A stretch of DNA of 64,000 nucleotides from WHSW01 sp963767475 (GTDB lineage Bacteria; Actinomycetota; Thermoleophilia; Solirubrobacterales; 70-9). Below the pieces are notes generated by a model that made no database searches, had not been told where the DNA came from, and worked only from the letters and a program-made list of their open reading frames with translations. The stretch is from positions 1,178,001 to 1,242,000 of the forward strand of contig CAVYEI010000003.1 of the NCBI GenBank assembly GCA_963767475.1, given 5' to 3'. Position 1 is the stretch's first letter. Each line of letters begins with the position of its first letter. This document shows positions 25,750-33,755 of the stretch, piece after piece. Made by a program: the position numbers and the translations under genes.

Positions 25750-26430
25750 ATGACCAAGGAGCACACTCAGAGCAAGCGCTGGCGCCAGGCGCCGGCCATC
25801 GTCATCAGCCTCGTCGCCCTGTTCGCGGCGATCTCCGGTGCCGCGGTGGCGCTGCCGGGGACGCAGACCGTCAACTCGGGCGACATCAAGAACGAGGCGG
25901 TCAAGAGCATCGACCTCAAGGACGGCGCGGCGGTCACCGGCGACGACGTCGTCGACGAGTCGCTGACCGGCACCGACGTAACCGACGAGACGATCGCCGG
26001 CAACGACGTTCAGAACGCGTCGCTGCAGTCGGCCGACATCGCCGACCAGACGATCACCGGCAACGACGTGGCCGGCGACACCCTGCAGGCGAACGACCTG
26101 GCGGCGAACTCCGTTGATCAGTCCGAGCTGGCGCCGAACTCGGTTCGCGCACAGGAGCTCGGCGACGGCATCCACACCCACGCGAACACGATCGTGGTTG
26201 CCGGTGGCACGGGCCAGAACGCGAACTACAACTTCCAGTCCGTGACCGCCGGCTGCGGCGCGGGTGAGGAGTTGATCAGCGGTTCCGGGCACTGGAACGG
26301 CGACGCGAACGGCGAGGAGCTGATGCTCTCCGAGGTCATCCTCGACCACAACGCCGAGACGGTCACGGTCAAGGGCGGCAACGACTTCGGTGTCGACCGC
26401 ACCCTGGTCGCGACCGCGAGCTGCCTCTAG
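25750..26430 (+). CDS. Exported pentad-repeat surface protein
   Basis: A 226-residue protein with a signal peptide or anchor (residues about 12-35). Some 20 five-residue units follow, in which every fifth position is Val, Ile or Leu, usually preceded by Asp (TGTDV, AGNDV, QSADI, TGNDV). This periodicity predicts a right-handed quadrilateral beta-helix. The C-terminal 70 residues form a separate small domain with two cysteines. ATG 25750 has GGGAGGA upstream. Related N-terminal repeats occur in the protein at 29518-30324. The function is unknown, probably cell-surface. Confidence 0.72.
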   Translation: MTKEHTQSKRWRQAPAIVISLVALFAAISGAAVALPGTQTVNSGDIKNEAVKSIDLKDGAAVTGDDVVDESLTGTDVTDETIAGNDVQNASLQSADIADQTITGNDVAGDTLQANDLAANSVDQSELAPNSVRAQELGDGIHTHANTIVVAGGTGQNANYNFQSVTAGCGAGEELISGSGHWNGDANGEELMLSEVILDHNAETVTVKGGNDFGVDRTLVATASCL

Positions 26431-26459
26431 CGCGCAAAGCGCAACAGGCGGACGGGAGG

Positions 26460-26493
26460 GAAGCGGGGCCGGGAGCAATCTCGGCCCCGCTTC
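26460..26493 (+). terminator. Hairpin terminator
   Basis: A perfect 12-base stem (GAAGCGGGGCCG / CGGCCCCGCTTC) with a ten-base loop, 29 bases after the surface protein stop, followed by GCCTTTC. Confidence 0.75.
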
Positions 26494-26512
26494 GCCTTTC
26501 GCGTCACGGGGG

Positions 26513-26518
26513 TAGTGT
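26513..26518 (+). promoter_or_regulatory. Leaderless -10 box (TAGTGT)
   Basis: TAGTGT with a six-base spacer to the GTG at 26525. Confidence 0.5.
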
Positions 26519-26524
26519 GGGCGC

Positions 26525-28282
26525 GTGGAAGCGGCCACCGAGGCAAAGGTCGAGGACGAGCCCGAGCGCGAGGTTTCCTCGTTCACGAAGTCGCTGTTTC
26601 TGGGCGAGATCCACGAGGAGCTGGTGTTTCCGTGGCCGCAGCCCAGAGCCGAGGAGCAGGAGCGGATCCGGGGGCTGAACGCCGCCGCCCGCGAGATCGG
26701 CTCGCGCATGGACCACCGCAAGATCGAGGAGAAGCGCTGGATCGGCGATGACGTCGTCCGCGAGCTCGGCGAGGCCGGGCTCTGCGGCCTCTACGTGGAC
26801 GAGAAGTACGGCGGCCAGGGCCTCTCGCAGACCGGCTACGCGCGCGTGTTCGAGACCTTCGCCCAGATCGACGCGACGCTCTCGATCGTGCTCGGCGTGC
26901 ACCAATCGATCGGCTTCAAGGGCATCCACATGTTCGGCACCGAGGAGCAGAAGGAGCGCTTCCTCCCGGACCTTGCCAGCGGTCGCAAGCTCGCCGGCTT
27001 CGCGCTCACCGAGCCCGACGCCGGCTCCGACGCCTACGCGCTGAAGTCGCGCGCGGTGCAGCAACCCGACGGATCCTGGGTTCTCAACGGTGAGAAGCGC
27101 TACATCGGCAACGGCTCCAAGGGCGACGTGTTCACCGCCTTCGCCCGCTGCGAGGTCGACGGCAAGGACCGCCACATCGCGCTGATCCTGGAGAAGGGGA
27201 TGAAGGGGTTCGAGGTCGGCGAGCGCTTCGACACCATGGGCCTGCGCGGCAACGACCTTCGCCGCCTCCACTTCAACGACGTCAAGGTGCCGGCCGAGAA
27301 CGTGCTCGGCGAGCCCGGCGAGGGCTTTCACATCGCGATGCAGATCCTCAACAACGGTCGCATCGGGCTCGGCACGGGCTCCGTCGGGGCGACCAAGAAG
27401 CTGCTCGACCTGGCGATCGACCACGTCAAGGAGCGGCGCCAGTTCGACCGCCCGCTGGCCGAGTTCGAGCTCGTCCAGGACAAGATCGCCTGGATGGTCA
27501 CCTACCTGTTCGGGCTCGAGTCGATGTGTTATCTGACCTGCGGGCTGGTCGACGCCGGGGTCGAGGACTACTCGCTCGAGTCGGCGATCTGCAAGGTCTC
27601 GGGAACCGAGTTCCTCTGGTACGCCGCTAACCGGACGATGCAGCTCAAGGGGGGCGCCGGCTATATGAAGGACGAGCCCTACGAGAAGATCCTCCGCGAC
27701 ATCCGCATCTTCCCGATCTTCGAGGGCGCCAACGACGTCATGCGAGCGTTCATCGCGCTCTCGGGGATGAAGCCGGTGGGCGAGAAGCTCTCCGGGTTCA
27801 ACGCGATCGGCCTCGGCGACCCGATCGGCTCGATCGGCGTGCTCGCCGACTACGTCGGTGGGCGGATCAAGAACCAGGTGCGCCCCGACCGGATCAGCAT
27901 GGCCCACCCCGAGCTCAAAGAGCACGCCGACGCGGTCGGCGAGCAGGTCCAGGAGCTGCGCTCGGTCTCCGAGTCGCTGCTGCGAGAGCACAAGAAGGGG
28001 ATCGTCGAGGCGCAGTTCCAGCAGAAGCGGGTCTCGGCCGCGATCTCCGACATCTACGCCCAGATCGCGGTGCTCTCCCGGGTGAGCTCGATCTTCGAGG
28101 ACCAGGGCGTCGAGCCCTCGGGCCAGGAGCGCTACATCGCCGACACCTTCTGCAGCCGCGCCGCCGGGCGCGTGCGCTCGAGCTTCCGCCAGCTGGAGAA
28201 GAACGACGACGAGCGCGTCGGCGCGATCGCCAAGCTCGCCTTCAAGCGCGGCGAGTACGGGTACGCGCTGTTCGAGGACTGA
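26525..28282 (+). CDS. Acyl-CoA dehydrogenase, VLCAD-like (long C-terminal domain)
   Basis: A 585-residue flavoenzyme. The core motifs FALTEPDAGSDAYAL and YIGNGSKGD lie in the FAD domain, and the catalytic Glu is in IFPIFEGANDVMRAF. After the core there are about 180 extra C-terminal residues, as in very-long-chain acyl-CoA dehydrogenase and ACAD9, where this part mediates membrane association. It probably starts beta-oxidation of long-chain acyl-CoA. It is transcribed alone from a leaderless promoter. Confidence 0.92.
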   Translation: MEAATEAKVEDEPEREVSSFTKSLFLGEIHEELVFPWPQPRAEEQERIRGLNAAAREIGSRMDHRKIEEKRWIGDDVVRELGEAGLCGLYVDEKYGGQGLSQTGYARVFETFAQIDATLSIVLGVHQSIGFKGIHMFGTEEQKERFLPDLASGRKLAGFALTEPDAGSDAYALKSRAVQQPDGSWVLNGEKRYIGNGSKGDVFTAFARCEVDGKDRHIALILEKGMKGFEVGERFDTMGLRGNDLRRLHFNDVKVPAENVLGEPGEGFHIAMQILNNGRIGLGTGSVGATKKLLDLAIDHVKERRQFDRPLAEFELVQDKIAWMVTYLFGLESMCYLTCGLVDAGVEDYSLESAICKVSGTEFLWYAANRTMQLKGGAGYMKDEPYEKILRDIRIFPIFEGANDVMRAFIALSGMKPVGEKLSGFNAIGLGDPIGSIGVLADYVGGRIKNQVRPDRISMAHPELKEHADAVGEQVQELRSVSESLLREHKKGIVEAQFQQKRVSAAISDIYAQIAVLSRVSSIFEDQGVEPSGQERYIADTFCSRAAGRVRSSFRQLEKNDDERVGAIAKLAFKRGEYGYALFED

Positions 28283-28327
28283 GCGCCGCCCTCCGGGCAT
28301 CGGCGCGCCCAAACCGCCGCCCGCGCT

Positions 28328-28341
28328 TGAGCAAATGCTCA
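28328..28341. promoter_or_regulatory. Palindrome TGAGCA-AA-TGCTCA (possible operator)
   Basis: A perfect six-base inverted repeat about 33 bases upstream of a TAGGCT -10 box at 28375-28380, which would drive the lipoprotein gene at 28434. Position suggests an activator or repressor site. The binding protein is unknown. Confidence 0.4.
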
Positions 28342-28374
28342 CGACAAATCGTCCCTGACTGCCGATCGGGCGGT

Positions 28375-28380
28375 TAGGCT
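28375..28380 (+). promoter_or_regulatory. -10 box (TAGGCT) for the lipoprotein gene
   Basis: It lies about 53 bases upstream of the ATG at 28434, giving a leader of roughly 45 bases with a GAAGGAG ribosome site. Confidence 0.45.
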
Positions 28381-28433
28381 CTCGCCGAACTTGCGGCGAC
28401 CCGCCGTGGGGGGCACCCATCGAAGGAGCACAG

Positions 28434-28829
28434 ATGAAGAGCAGTAAGTGGCTGTTTGCGCTGATGGCGCTGCTGGCCTGCGGCTTGATCGCCGCCGGTT
28501 GCGGCGACGACGACGAGACCACCAGCGCCGCGACGACGGAGGAGACCAGCGCCGAGACGACCGCTGAGGAGACGACGAGCGAAGACACGGACACCTCTGA
28601 CTCGGACTTCGCCACGTCGGACGACGTCTACAACGCGTGCATCGACGTGATCGAGGGCACGGCGGCCGAGTCCGCCGGGCAGACGGCTTGCGAGCAGGCG
28701 CGCGACGCCTTCGAGCAGTGCGCGACGCAGGCGGAATCGACTCCCGAGGGAGAAGGCCGCGACCTCGCGATCCAGGCCTGCGAGACCGCCGCGGAGCAGG
28801 CGACCGAGGCCCTGCAGGCAGCGGGTTAG
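28434..28829 (+). CDS. Small lipoprotein, unknown function
   Basis: A 131-residue lipoprotein. A short positively charged start and hydrophobic helix end in the lipobox LIAAGC with Cys23. An acidic Thr/Glu/Ser linker (residues about 25-62) follows, then a small helical domain with four cysteines (YNACID, QTACEQ, EQCATQ, QACETA). These could form two disulfides outside the membrane. GAAGGAG precedes the start. I do not recognise the family. Confidence 0.75.
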   Translation: MKSSKWLFALMALLACGLIAAGCGDDDETTSAATTEETSAETTAEETTSEDTDTSDSDFATSDDVYNACIDVIEGTAAESAGQTACEQARDAFEQCATQAESTPEGEGRDLAIQACETAAEQATEALQAAG

Positions 28830-28837
28830 TCAGCTCT

Positions 28838-28883
28838 GAGGCCGACGACCGGACGCCCCACAGTGGGGCGTCCGGTCGGCCTC
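28838..28883. terminator. Strong bidirectional hairpin terminator
   Basis: A 14-base perfect stem (28847-28860 with 28864-28877) has a CAG loop and is extended by GAGGCC/GGCCTC at 28838-28843 and 28878-28883. It sits between convergent genes and touches the stop codon of the minus-strand gene. Confidence 0.8.
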
Positions 28884-29487
28884 ACGGTGGCGCTGCGCGG
28901 TGGCGTCCGTAGCGTTCTCGTACGAGAGCGACGGCTCGCCGGATCCGCTTCCAGACGAAGATCACCAGCACCGTCCCCGTGATCAGCAGCAGCAGCGCGA
29001 TCGTCGCGGCGATCTCCGGTTGCTGGAGCGCGAGCGCGGTGATCGCCCCCACCGTGAGGTCCTCGCCGACGCTGGCGACGATGTTGGTGAATGGCTCCGG
29101 CGACGCGTTGATCCCAAGTCGCAGGCTCGCCTTGACCAGGTGGCTGGCGAGGGCAAGCGTGCCGGTTCCGCCGCCGGCCAGCGCCTGATCGACGCTCGAG
29201 GCGCCATCGGCGCCGGCGAACTGAACCCCGATCCACGCCCCGATCGCCGGCCGGATCACGGTCTGGCCGACGTCCCAGGCGCTGTCGAACAGCGGCACCT
29301 TGTCGGCGACGAACTCGACCACGTACATGACCGCCGCAAATGCCAACACGGGGGTCTGCTCGAGCTGCTCGGGCACCGCCTCGGAGCCGATCCCGGCCCG
29401 CCCCATGAGCCCGAGCACGAGCACCGTCGCCCAGGCGTTGACGCCCGAGGCCCAGCCGCTCGAGATCAGGGTCGGGACGAGGTCCAT
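28882..29487 (-). CDS. DUF4126 family membrane protein
   Basis: A 201-residue membrane protein with about five hydrophobic segments. The pattern SGWASGVNAWATVLVLGLMGR near the start, VEFVADKVPLFDSAWD in the middle and LVKASLRLGINASPEPFTN matches DUF4126, a family with no known function. The glycine-rich segment GGGTGTLALASH precedes the KASLR stretch. It is separated from the next minus-strand gene by only 30 bases. Confidence 0.8.
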   Translation of the reverse strand: MDLVPTLISSGWASGVNAWATVLVLGLMGRAGIGSEAVPEQLEQTPVLAFAAVMYVVEFVADKVPLFDSAWDVGQTVIRPAIGAWIGVQFAGADGASSVDQALAGGGTGTLALASHLVKASLRLGINASPEPFTNIVASVGEDLTVGAITALALQQPEIAATIALLLLITGTVLVIFVWKRIRRAVALVRERYGRHRAAPP

Positions 29488-29517
29488 GGTTTTGCGCTCG
29501 TAAGAGGACGGAGCCGG

Positions 29518-30324
29518 CTACGGCCCCAGCCAGGCCATGGCGAGGTAGGTACGCGGCTGGCTTCTGACGGCAAGGTCCGGGTTCCCCGTCTGCACGGCGG
29601 TCAGCTGGACGAAATCCCCTTGCGCCAGGCGCGCAATCGTCGCCGCGTTCTGCAAGGTCGCGCCGCTCGCGGCAGCGTCGTACTCCTCCTGGGTCAGATA
29701 CGTGGTCTCGTTGAGCCGAATCGCGATCGTCCGCTTGCCGACCGCGGAGTCCTCCCAGAGCAACCCGCCTGTGATTGCGTAGAGGCCCGCTCTCGGCGCC
29801 GTCAGCCGGGTCGGCTCATGCGTCGGCGGCGCAGGGAACGTCGAGCAATCGACGTTCCCGAGGTTGCCCTGGTCGAACTCCTCGTCCGTGAACTGAATCG
29901 CCTTCTCCACGCCGTCGAGGTGGCCCGTTCGGAACCCGCAGGCGCCCGCGTTGCCGCTGACCCTTGCCGCCGGCACCTGGCTGAGCTCATCCGGCCCCAC
30001 CGCACCCGCGGCAATCGCGGGGCTTGCATAGGTACCTGTCAGGTCGGAGCCCCCGACGTCCTGAGCGCCCTGAACGAATGCGGCCGCGGAGCTGCCGTTG
30101 AGCTGAACCGCGTTGATGCCCTGAAGTGTCGGCTCCTGGATGTCCACTCCCGTCAGCGAGTCGTCGCCGACGTCGACGCCGACCACCGCCCCGTCCTTGA
30201 TCTGCTTCGACTTGACCGAGTTCTTCTTCAGCCCGGCGGCGTAGGCCCCCGCCGACAGCGCGATGAACACCGCCACATAGCCGACGATGTTGTTCCGCAG
30301 GTGGCTGGTCAGCCGCGCGGACAC
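29518..30324 (-). CDS. Surface protein with pentad-repeat neck and C1q/TNF-like C-terminal domain
   Basis: A 268-residue protein. An N-terminal anchor (NNIVGYVAVFIALSAGAYAAG) is followed by the repeat neck KSKQIKDGAVVGVDVGDDSL. A C-terminal region of about 130 residues (APRAGLYAITGGLLW, RTIAIRLN, LAQGDFVQLTAVQTGN) has the strand pattern of a C1q-like jelly roll. The anchor-plus-repeat layout is a common Solirubrobacterales surface architecture. The GTG start has a leaderless -10 box. The jelly-roll call is from strand pattern and the GDFVQLTA motif only. Confidence 0.68.
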   Translation of the reverse strand: MSARLTSHLRNNIVGYVAVFIALSAGAYAAGLKKNSVKSKQIKDGAVVGVDVGDDSLTGVDIQEPTLQGINAVQLNGSSAAAFVQGAQDVGGSDLTGTYASPAIAAGAVGPDELSQVPAARVSGNAGACGFRTGHLDGVEKAIQFTDEEFDQGNLGNVDCSTFPAPPTHEPTRLTAPRAGLYAITGGLLWEDSAVGKRTIAIRLNETTYLTQEEYDAAASGATLQNAATIARLAQGDFVQLTAVQTGNPDLAVRSQPRTYLAMAWLGP

Positions 30325-30333
30325 GGTCCGCCG

Positions 30334-30339
30334 AGCCTA
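30334..30339 (-). promoter_or_regulatory. Leaderless -10 box (TAGGCT)
   Basis: TAGGCT on the minus strand, nine bases before the GTG at 30324. Confidence 0.5.
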
Positions 30340-30359
30340 TCCCAGGTCGAGGCGCCTGG

Positions 30360-31520
30360 CTAGTTCAGCCGCTCGACGACCATCGCCTCGCCCTGGCCGC
30401 CGGCGACGCACATCGTCTCCAGGCCGACCGCGTGATCGTCGGTCTCCATCACGTTCAGCAGCGTGGTCATGATCCGCGCGCCGGTCATCCCGAACGGATG
30501 CCCGAGGGCGATCGCGCCCCCGTGCGTGTTCATCTTCTCCAGCGGGATGTCGCACTCGGCCATGATCGGGATCACCTGGGCGGCGAAGGCCTCGTTGAGC
30601 TCGACCACGTCGATGTCGCCGATCGTCATCCCGGTGCGCTCGAGGACCTTCTTGATCGCGCCGATCGGGGCGACGCCCATGTACTCGGGCTCGTTGCCCC
30701 AGGTCGCGGCGCTGACCAGACGCGCCTTCGGCGTCAGCCCGAGCTCCTTGGCCTTCGTGTCCGACATCACCAGCACCGCGGCGGCGCCGTCGTTGAGCGG
30801 GCATGAGTTGCCGGCGGTGACGCCGCCGTCGCCGAACGCCTCGGGAAGCTCGGAGAGCTTCTCCAGGGTCGAGGAGGCGCGCGGGCCGTCGTCCTTGGCG
30901 ACCTCGTTGCCGTCCTGGTCGGCGACCGGGACGATCTCGCGGTCGAAGAATCCGTCCTCCTGCGAAGCGACGGCGAGCTCCTGCGAGCGCTGCGCGTACT
31001 TGTCCATGTCGGCGCGGCTGACCTCGTACTTCTTCGCCACGTTGACCGCGGTCAGGCCCATGTCGATGTAGGCGTTGGGCTGGCCGTTCTCGCCGATCAG
31101 GTTCGGGTTGCGGTCGGCGACGCGGGCGGGCTCGGTGGCCTCGTTGAAGCGCGAGACGAACTCGACCCCAGCGGCGACGTAGGCGTCGCCCTCGCCGGCC
31201 TTGATCGCGTTCGCGGCGTGGCGGATCGCGTCTAGCGAGGAGGCGCAGTAGCGCGAGATCGTGGTCCCGGTCACCGTCTGCGGCAGCTGCTCGGAGAGCA
31301 GGGCGATGATCCGGGCGACGTTGAAGCCCTGCAGCCCCTGCGGCATGCCACAGCCGCAATAGACATCCTCGATCAGCTCAGGCGAGACGTCGGGATTGCG
31401 CTCCATCAGCTTGTCGACGATGAAGGCGGCCGTCTCCTCGGGGCGAAGCTGGGCCAGGGATCCCTTGAACGCGCGCCCGATCGGGCTGCGGGCGGCGTCG
31501 ACGATCACGGCTTCGGGCAT
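30360..31520 (-). CDS. Acetyl-CoA acetyltransferase (thiolase)
   Basis: A 386-residue thiolase. The nucleophile is Cys92 in SRYCASSL, and the conserved His lies in GHPFGMTGAR. The second active-site Cys is in CVAGGQGEAM. NEAFAAQV is also present. It is a classical beta-ketoacyl-CoA thiolase (degradative or biosynthetic), unlike the SCP2-type protein at 22295. ATG 31520 is chosen because the product then begins with the standard first strand PEAVIVDAARSPIG. It is divergent from the rhodanese gene. Confidence 0.92.
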   Translation of the reverse strand: MPEAVIVDAARSPIGRAFKGSLAQLRPEETAAFIVDKLMERNPDVSPELIEDVYCGCGMPQGLQGFNVARIIALLSEQLPQTVTGTTISRYCASSLDAIRHAANAIKAGEGDAYVAAGVEFVSRFNEATEPARVADRNPNLIGENGQPNAYIDMGLTAVNVAKKYEVSRADMDKYAQRSQELAVASQEDGFFDREIVPVADQDGNEVAKDDGPRASSTLEKLSELPEAFGDGGVTAGNSCPLNDGAAAVLVMSDTKAKELGLTPKARLVSAATWGNEPEYMGVAPIGAIKKVLERTGMTIGDIDVVELNEAFAAQVIPIMAECDIPLEKMNTHGGAIALGHPFGMTGARIMTTLLNVMETDDHAVGLETMCVAGGQGEAMVVERLN

Positions 31521-31577
31521 CTGTTCACAAACTCCTTGGGGTCGGTTGGGAGGGGCGCAGATGGTAATGATGTTCGG

Positions 31578-31949
31578 GTGAGCGACGAGGCAGAGACCGC
31601 GGAGATCGGCGAGCACGCGCTGGCGCCGAGCGACGCCGTCGAGCTGATCGAAGCCGGCGTGACCCTGATCGACGTGCGGCGGCCGTACGAATTCGAGGCC
31701 GGGCACCTGGCCGGCGCGCGCAACATCGAGATCAACGAGCTCACCGCACATGCCGAGGAGATCCCACGCGACCGCGCGGTGCTCTTCTACTGCCGCACCG
31801 GCAACCGCTCCTCGATGGCCGTCGAGGCCTTCCGCGAGGCGGGCTGGGAAGCCCACAACCTCGCCGGCGGGATCGAGGCCTGGCACGCAGACGGACGGCC
31901 GCTGGAGCCCGAGGAGGGCGAAGTCGTCGCACCGCTGCCGCCTTCCTGA
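31578..31949 (+). CDS. Rhodanese-like domain protein
   Basis: A 123-residue single rhodanese domain. LIDVRRPYEFEAGHLAGARNIE is the substrate-side motif, and the active-site loop is YCRTGNRS with the catalytic Cys. Such proteins carry persulfide sulfur from thiosulfate or other donors. The GTG start lies shortly after an imperfect -10 sequence (TAATGAT). Acidic tail of 12 residues. Confidence 0.88.
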   Translation: MSDEAETAEIGEHALAPSDAVELIEAGVTLIDVRRPYEFEAGHLAGARNIEINELTAHAEEIPRDRAVLFYCRTGNRSSMAVEAFREAGWEAHNLAGGIEAWHADGRPLEPEEGEVVAPLPPS

Positions 31950-31959
31950 GCCGCCGCTC

Positions 31960-31965
31960 TAGGAT
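31960..31965 (+). promoter_or_regulatory. Leaderless -10 box (TAGGAT)
   Basis: TAGGAT with an eight-base spacer to the ATG at 31974. Confidence 0.5.
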
Positions 31966-31973
31966 TGCGCCCG

Positions 31974-32537
31974 ATGGAAGCCGGCAAGCCGAACCCGCCC
32001 ACGGGCTCAGACCCAGCCGCGGAGCCGCCGGCCGGCTCGAAGCCGGCGACCGGATCGCAACCGGCGACGGGCGCGGAGCCGCCGGCCGCCCCGCAGACGA
32101 TCGACGAGCAGATCGAGGGCCTTCGCGCCTGGATCGCGCAGATCGACCGCCGGCTCGGTATCCGCAGCTGGTCCGGCGGGCTTGCGATCGTGCTCGCGCT
32201 CGCGGCCGGGATCGTCGGCGTCGTCCTGGCAATGAGCGCCAAGGACGAGAGCGCGACCAAGACCGAGGTGAAGTCGCTTCGCGATCAGGTCTCGGCCTCC
32301 ACCCAGGAGGTCTCACAGGCCGCCGAGGACGACCTCTCCGAGCTCAGCGACCGCGTCGATGCGCTCGAGACCCGGGTGAGCACGATCGCCTCCGGCCAGC
32401 GCACCTCGGATTCCGAGCTCGACGTCGCCCGCGACGACATCGACGAGCTCCGCGGCCAGATCACCGACCTCGAGTCGCAGATCAGCGCCGTCGAATCGGC
32501 CGCCCAGGCCGACTCCAACAGCAACGACAACCCGTAG
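31974..32537 (+). CDS. Membrane-anchored coiled-coil protein
   Basis: A 187-residue protein I cannot assign. Residues 1-40 are Pro/Ala/Gly-rich and likely disordered. A short amphipathic helix at 42-62 precedes one transmembrane helix at about 67-88. Residues 95-175 are a heptad-repeat coiled coil (SLRDQVSAS, LSDRVDALETRVS, IDELRGQITDLESQIS). It probably forms dimers or trimers projecting from the membrane. It is convergent with the ion channel gene (19-base gap). Confidence 0.65.
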   Translation: MEAGKPNPPTGSDPAAEPPAGSKPATGSQPATGAEPPAAPQTIDEQIEGLRAWIAQIDRRLGIRSWSGGLAIVLALAAGIVGVVLAMSAKDESATKTEVKSLRDQVSASTQEVSQAAEDDLSELSDRVDALETRVSTIASGQRTSDSELDVARDDIDELRGQITDLESQISAVESAAQADSNSNDNP

Positions 32538-32556
32538 GCCCGCCGCGCAGCCGCGG

Positions 32557-33441
32557 TCAGGCCCGCATTCGCCCGCCCTTGCTCGGGCGGTGAGTGGCGG
32601 TGCGGGCGCCCTCGGCGACGCTGTCGTCGCCCCCTTCCTCGAGCTGGGTCTCGAGCTTGTCGAGGATGTGGCGGATCTCCCGCAGGCGGTCGGCGACCGA
32701 GTGCTCGCTGGCGGCGATCTCCTCGTCGATCTCGGCCCGGTCGGCAGCGCGCTCGGCGGAGTGGACCTCCTCCATCGAGTTGATGATGATCGCGATCAGG
32801 ATGTTGATCACCAGGAACGAGGCGATCAGCACGTAGGAGACGAAGAAGATCCACGAGGCCGGGTGAATCGCCTGACCGGCGTCGAGGTACTGGGGCCAGT
32901 TCTCCAGGGTGAGGATCTGGAACAGGCTCAGCATCGCCTCGCCGATGTTTCCCCACTGCTCGGGATCCTCGGTGTGGAAGAGGATGTAGCCGACCATCCC
33001 GTAGACGTACATCAGCAGCAGGGTGAGCAGGGCGAGGCTGGCGATCGGCGGGATCGAGCTCACCATCGCCCGCAGCAGCACCCGCAGGTCGGGCATCACG
33101 CTGACCACGCGCACGACGCGCAGCAGGCGGACGAGGCGCAGCAGGGTGACGTTGTCGCGGATGCCGGGGAGGAAGGCAGCCGTGATCACGATGAAGTCGA
33201 ACAGGTTCCAGCCGTCGCGGAAGAAGTCCTGCGGCCGGCGGCCGAATGCTGTGATCCGGATCACGAGCTCGACCACGAAGACGCCGAGGAAGACATCGTC
33301 GAGCGTCGTCAGCGCCGAGTCGACCCCGGGGCTGAAGTCGTAGGTGCCGAGCCCGAGCGTGACCGCGTTGGCCACGATCACGCCCATGATGAACGCCTGG
33401 AAGCGCTTCGAGTCGGCGATCAGGCGACATCCTCGGACCAT
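32557..33441 (-). CDS. Voltage-gated cation channel, NaChBac-like
   Basis: A 294-residue single-domain six-helix channel that would assemble as a tetramer. The S4 voltage sensor has arginines every third residue (R102, R105, R108, R111). The pore loop reads TLENWP at 178-183, against TLESW in the NaChBac/NavAb sodium channels. S6 ends in INILIAIIINSM. The C-terminal tail is a charged coiled coil, as in the family. Glu180 is kept and Ser is replaced by Asn, with Pro after Trp, so Na+ versus Ca2+ selectivity is open. Confidence 0.9.
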   Translation of the reverse strand: MVRGCRLIADSKRFQAFIMGVIVANAVTLGLGTYDFSPGVDSALTTLDDVFLGVFVVELVIRITAFGRRPQDFFRDGWNLFDFIVITAAFLPGIRDNVTLLRLVRLLRVVRVVSVMPDLRVLLRAMVSSIPPIASLALLTLLLMYVYGMVGYILFHTEDPEQWGNIGEAMLSLFQILTLENWPQYLDAGQAIHPASWIFFVSYVLIASFLVINILIAIIINSMEEVHSAERAADRAEIDEEIAASEHSVADRLREIRHILDKLETQLEEGGDDSVAEGARTATHRPSKGGRMRA

Positions 33442-33575
33442 CGTGCGGCGCCATCCTGCCAGCTAACGAGGGTGCCCGTGCCCGCACACGCTTGTAGCGA
33501 ATCGCACTATCATTCCGCTCGTGCGTCCGACGACTGGGCTACGGTCGCGCCAACTGCCCTGAAAGGAGAGGCTCT

Positions 33576-33725
33576 ATGCCTGAGGGTTACTGTGTGAAGG
33601 AACGTAAGAAGGTCGAGATCGTGGATCCGGTCCAGGTGACGATGAAGAACGGTCGGCCGGCAATCCAGGGTACGTGCCCTGATTGCGGCACGAAGATCTT
33701 CAAGATCGGCAAGCTCGAGGGCTGA
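33576..33725 (+). CDS. DUF5679-like small zinc-ribbon protein
   Basis: A 49-residue protein matching DUF5679 in length and core (VTMKNGRPAIQGTCPDCGTKIFKIG). The family normally has two CxxC pairs. Here the first is reduced to one Cys (YCVKE, Cys6) and the second is intact (Cys34, Cys37), so a classic four-Cys zinc site is not complete. A good ribosome site (AAAGGAG) precedes ATG 33576. Codons ending in T (GGT, CGT, TGT) are more frequent than in the neighbours, which may mark high expression. Function unknown. Confidence 0.8.
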   Translation: MPEGYCVKERKKVEIVDPVQVTMKNGRPAIQGTCPDCGTKIFKIGKLEG

Positions 33726-33755
33726 GCCCTTGGTCGCGGTCGGGCCGCGACCAGC

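Noticed and set aside
26504..28615. 703-codon open frame antisense to the VLCAD-like gene
   Set aside because: The product is His/Asp/Leu-rich low complexity with no family pattern. It mirrors codon bias of the real gene on the other strand.
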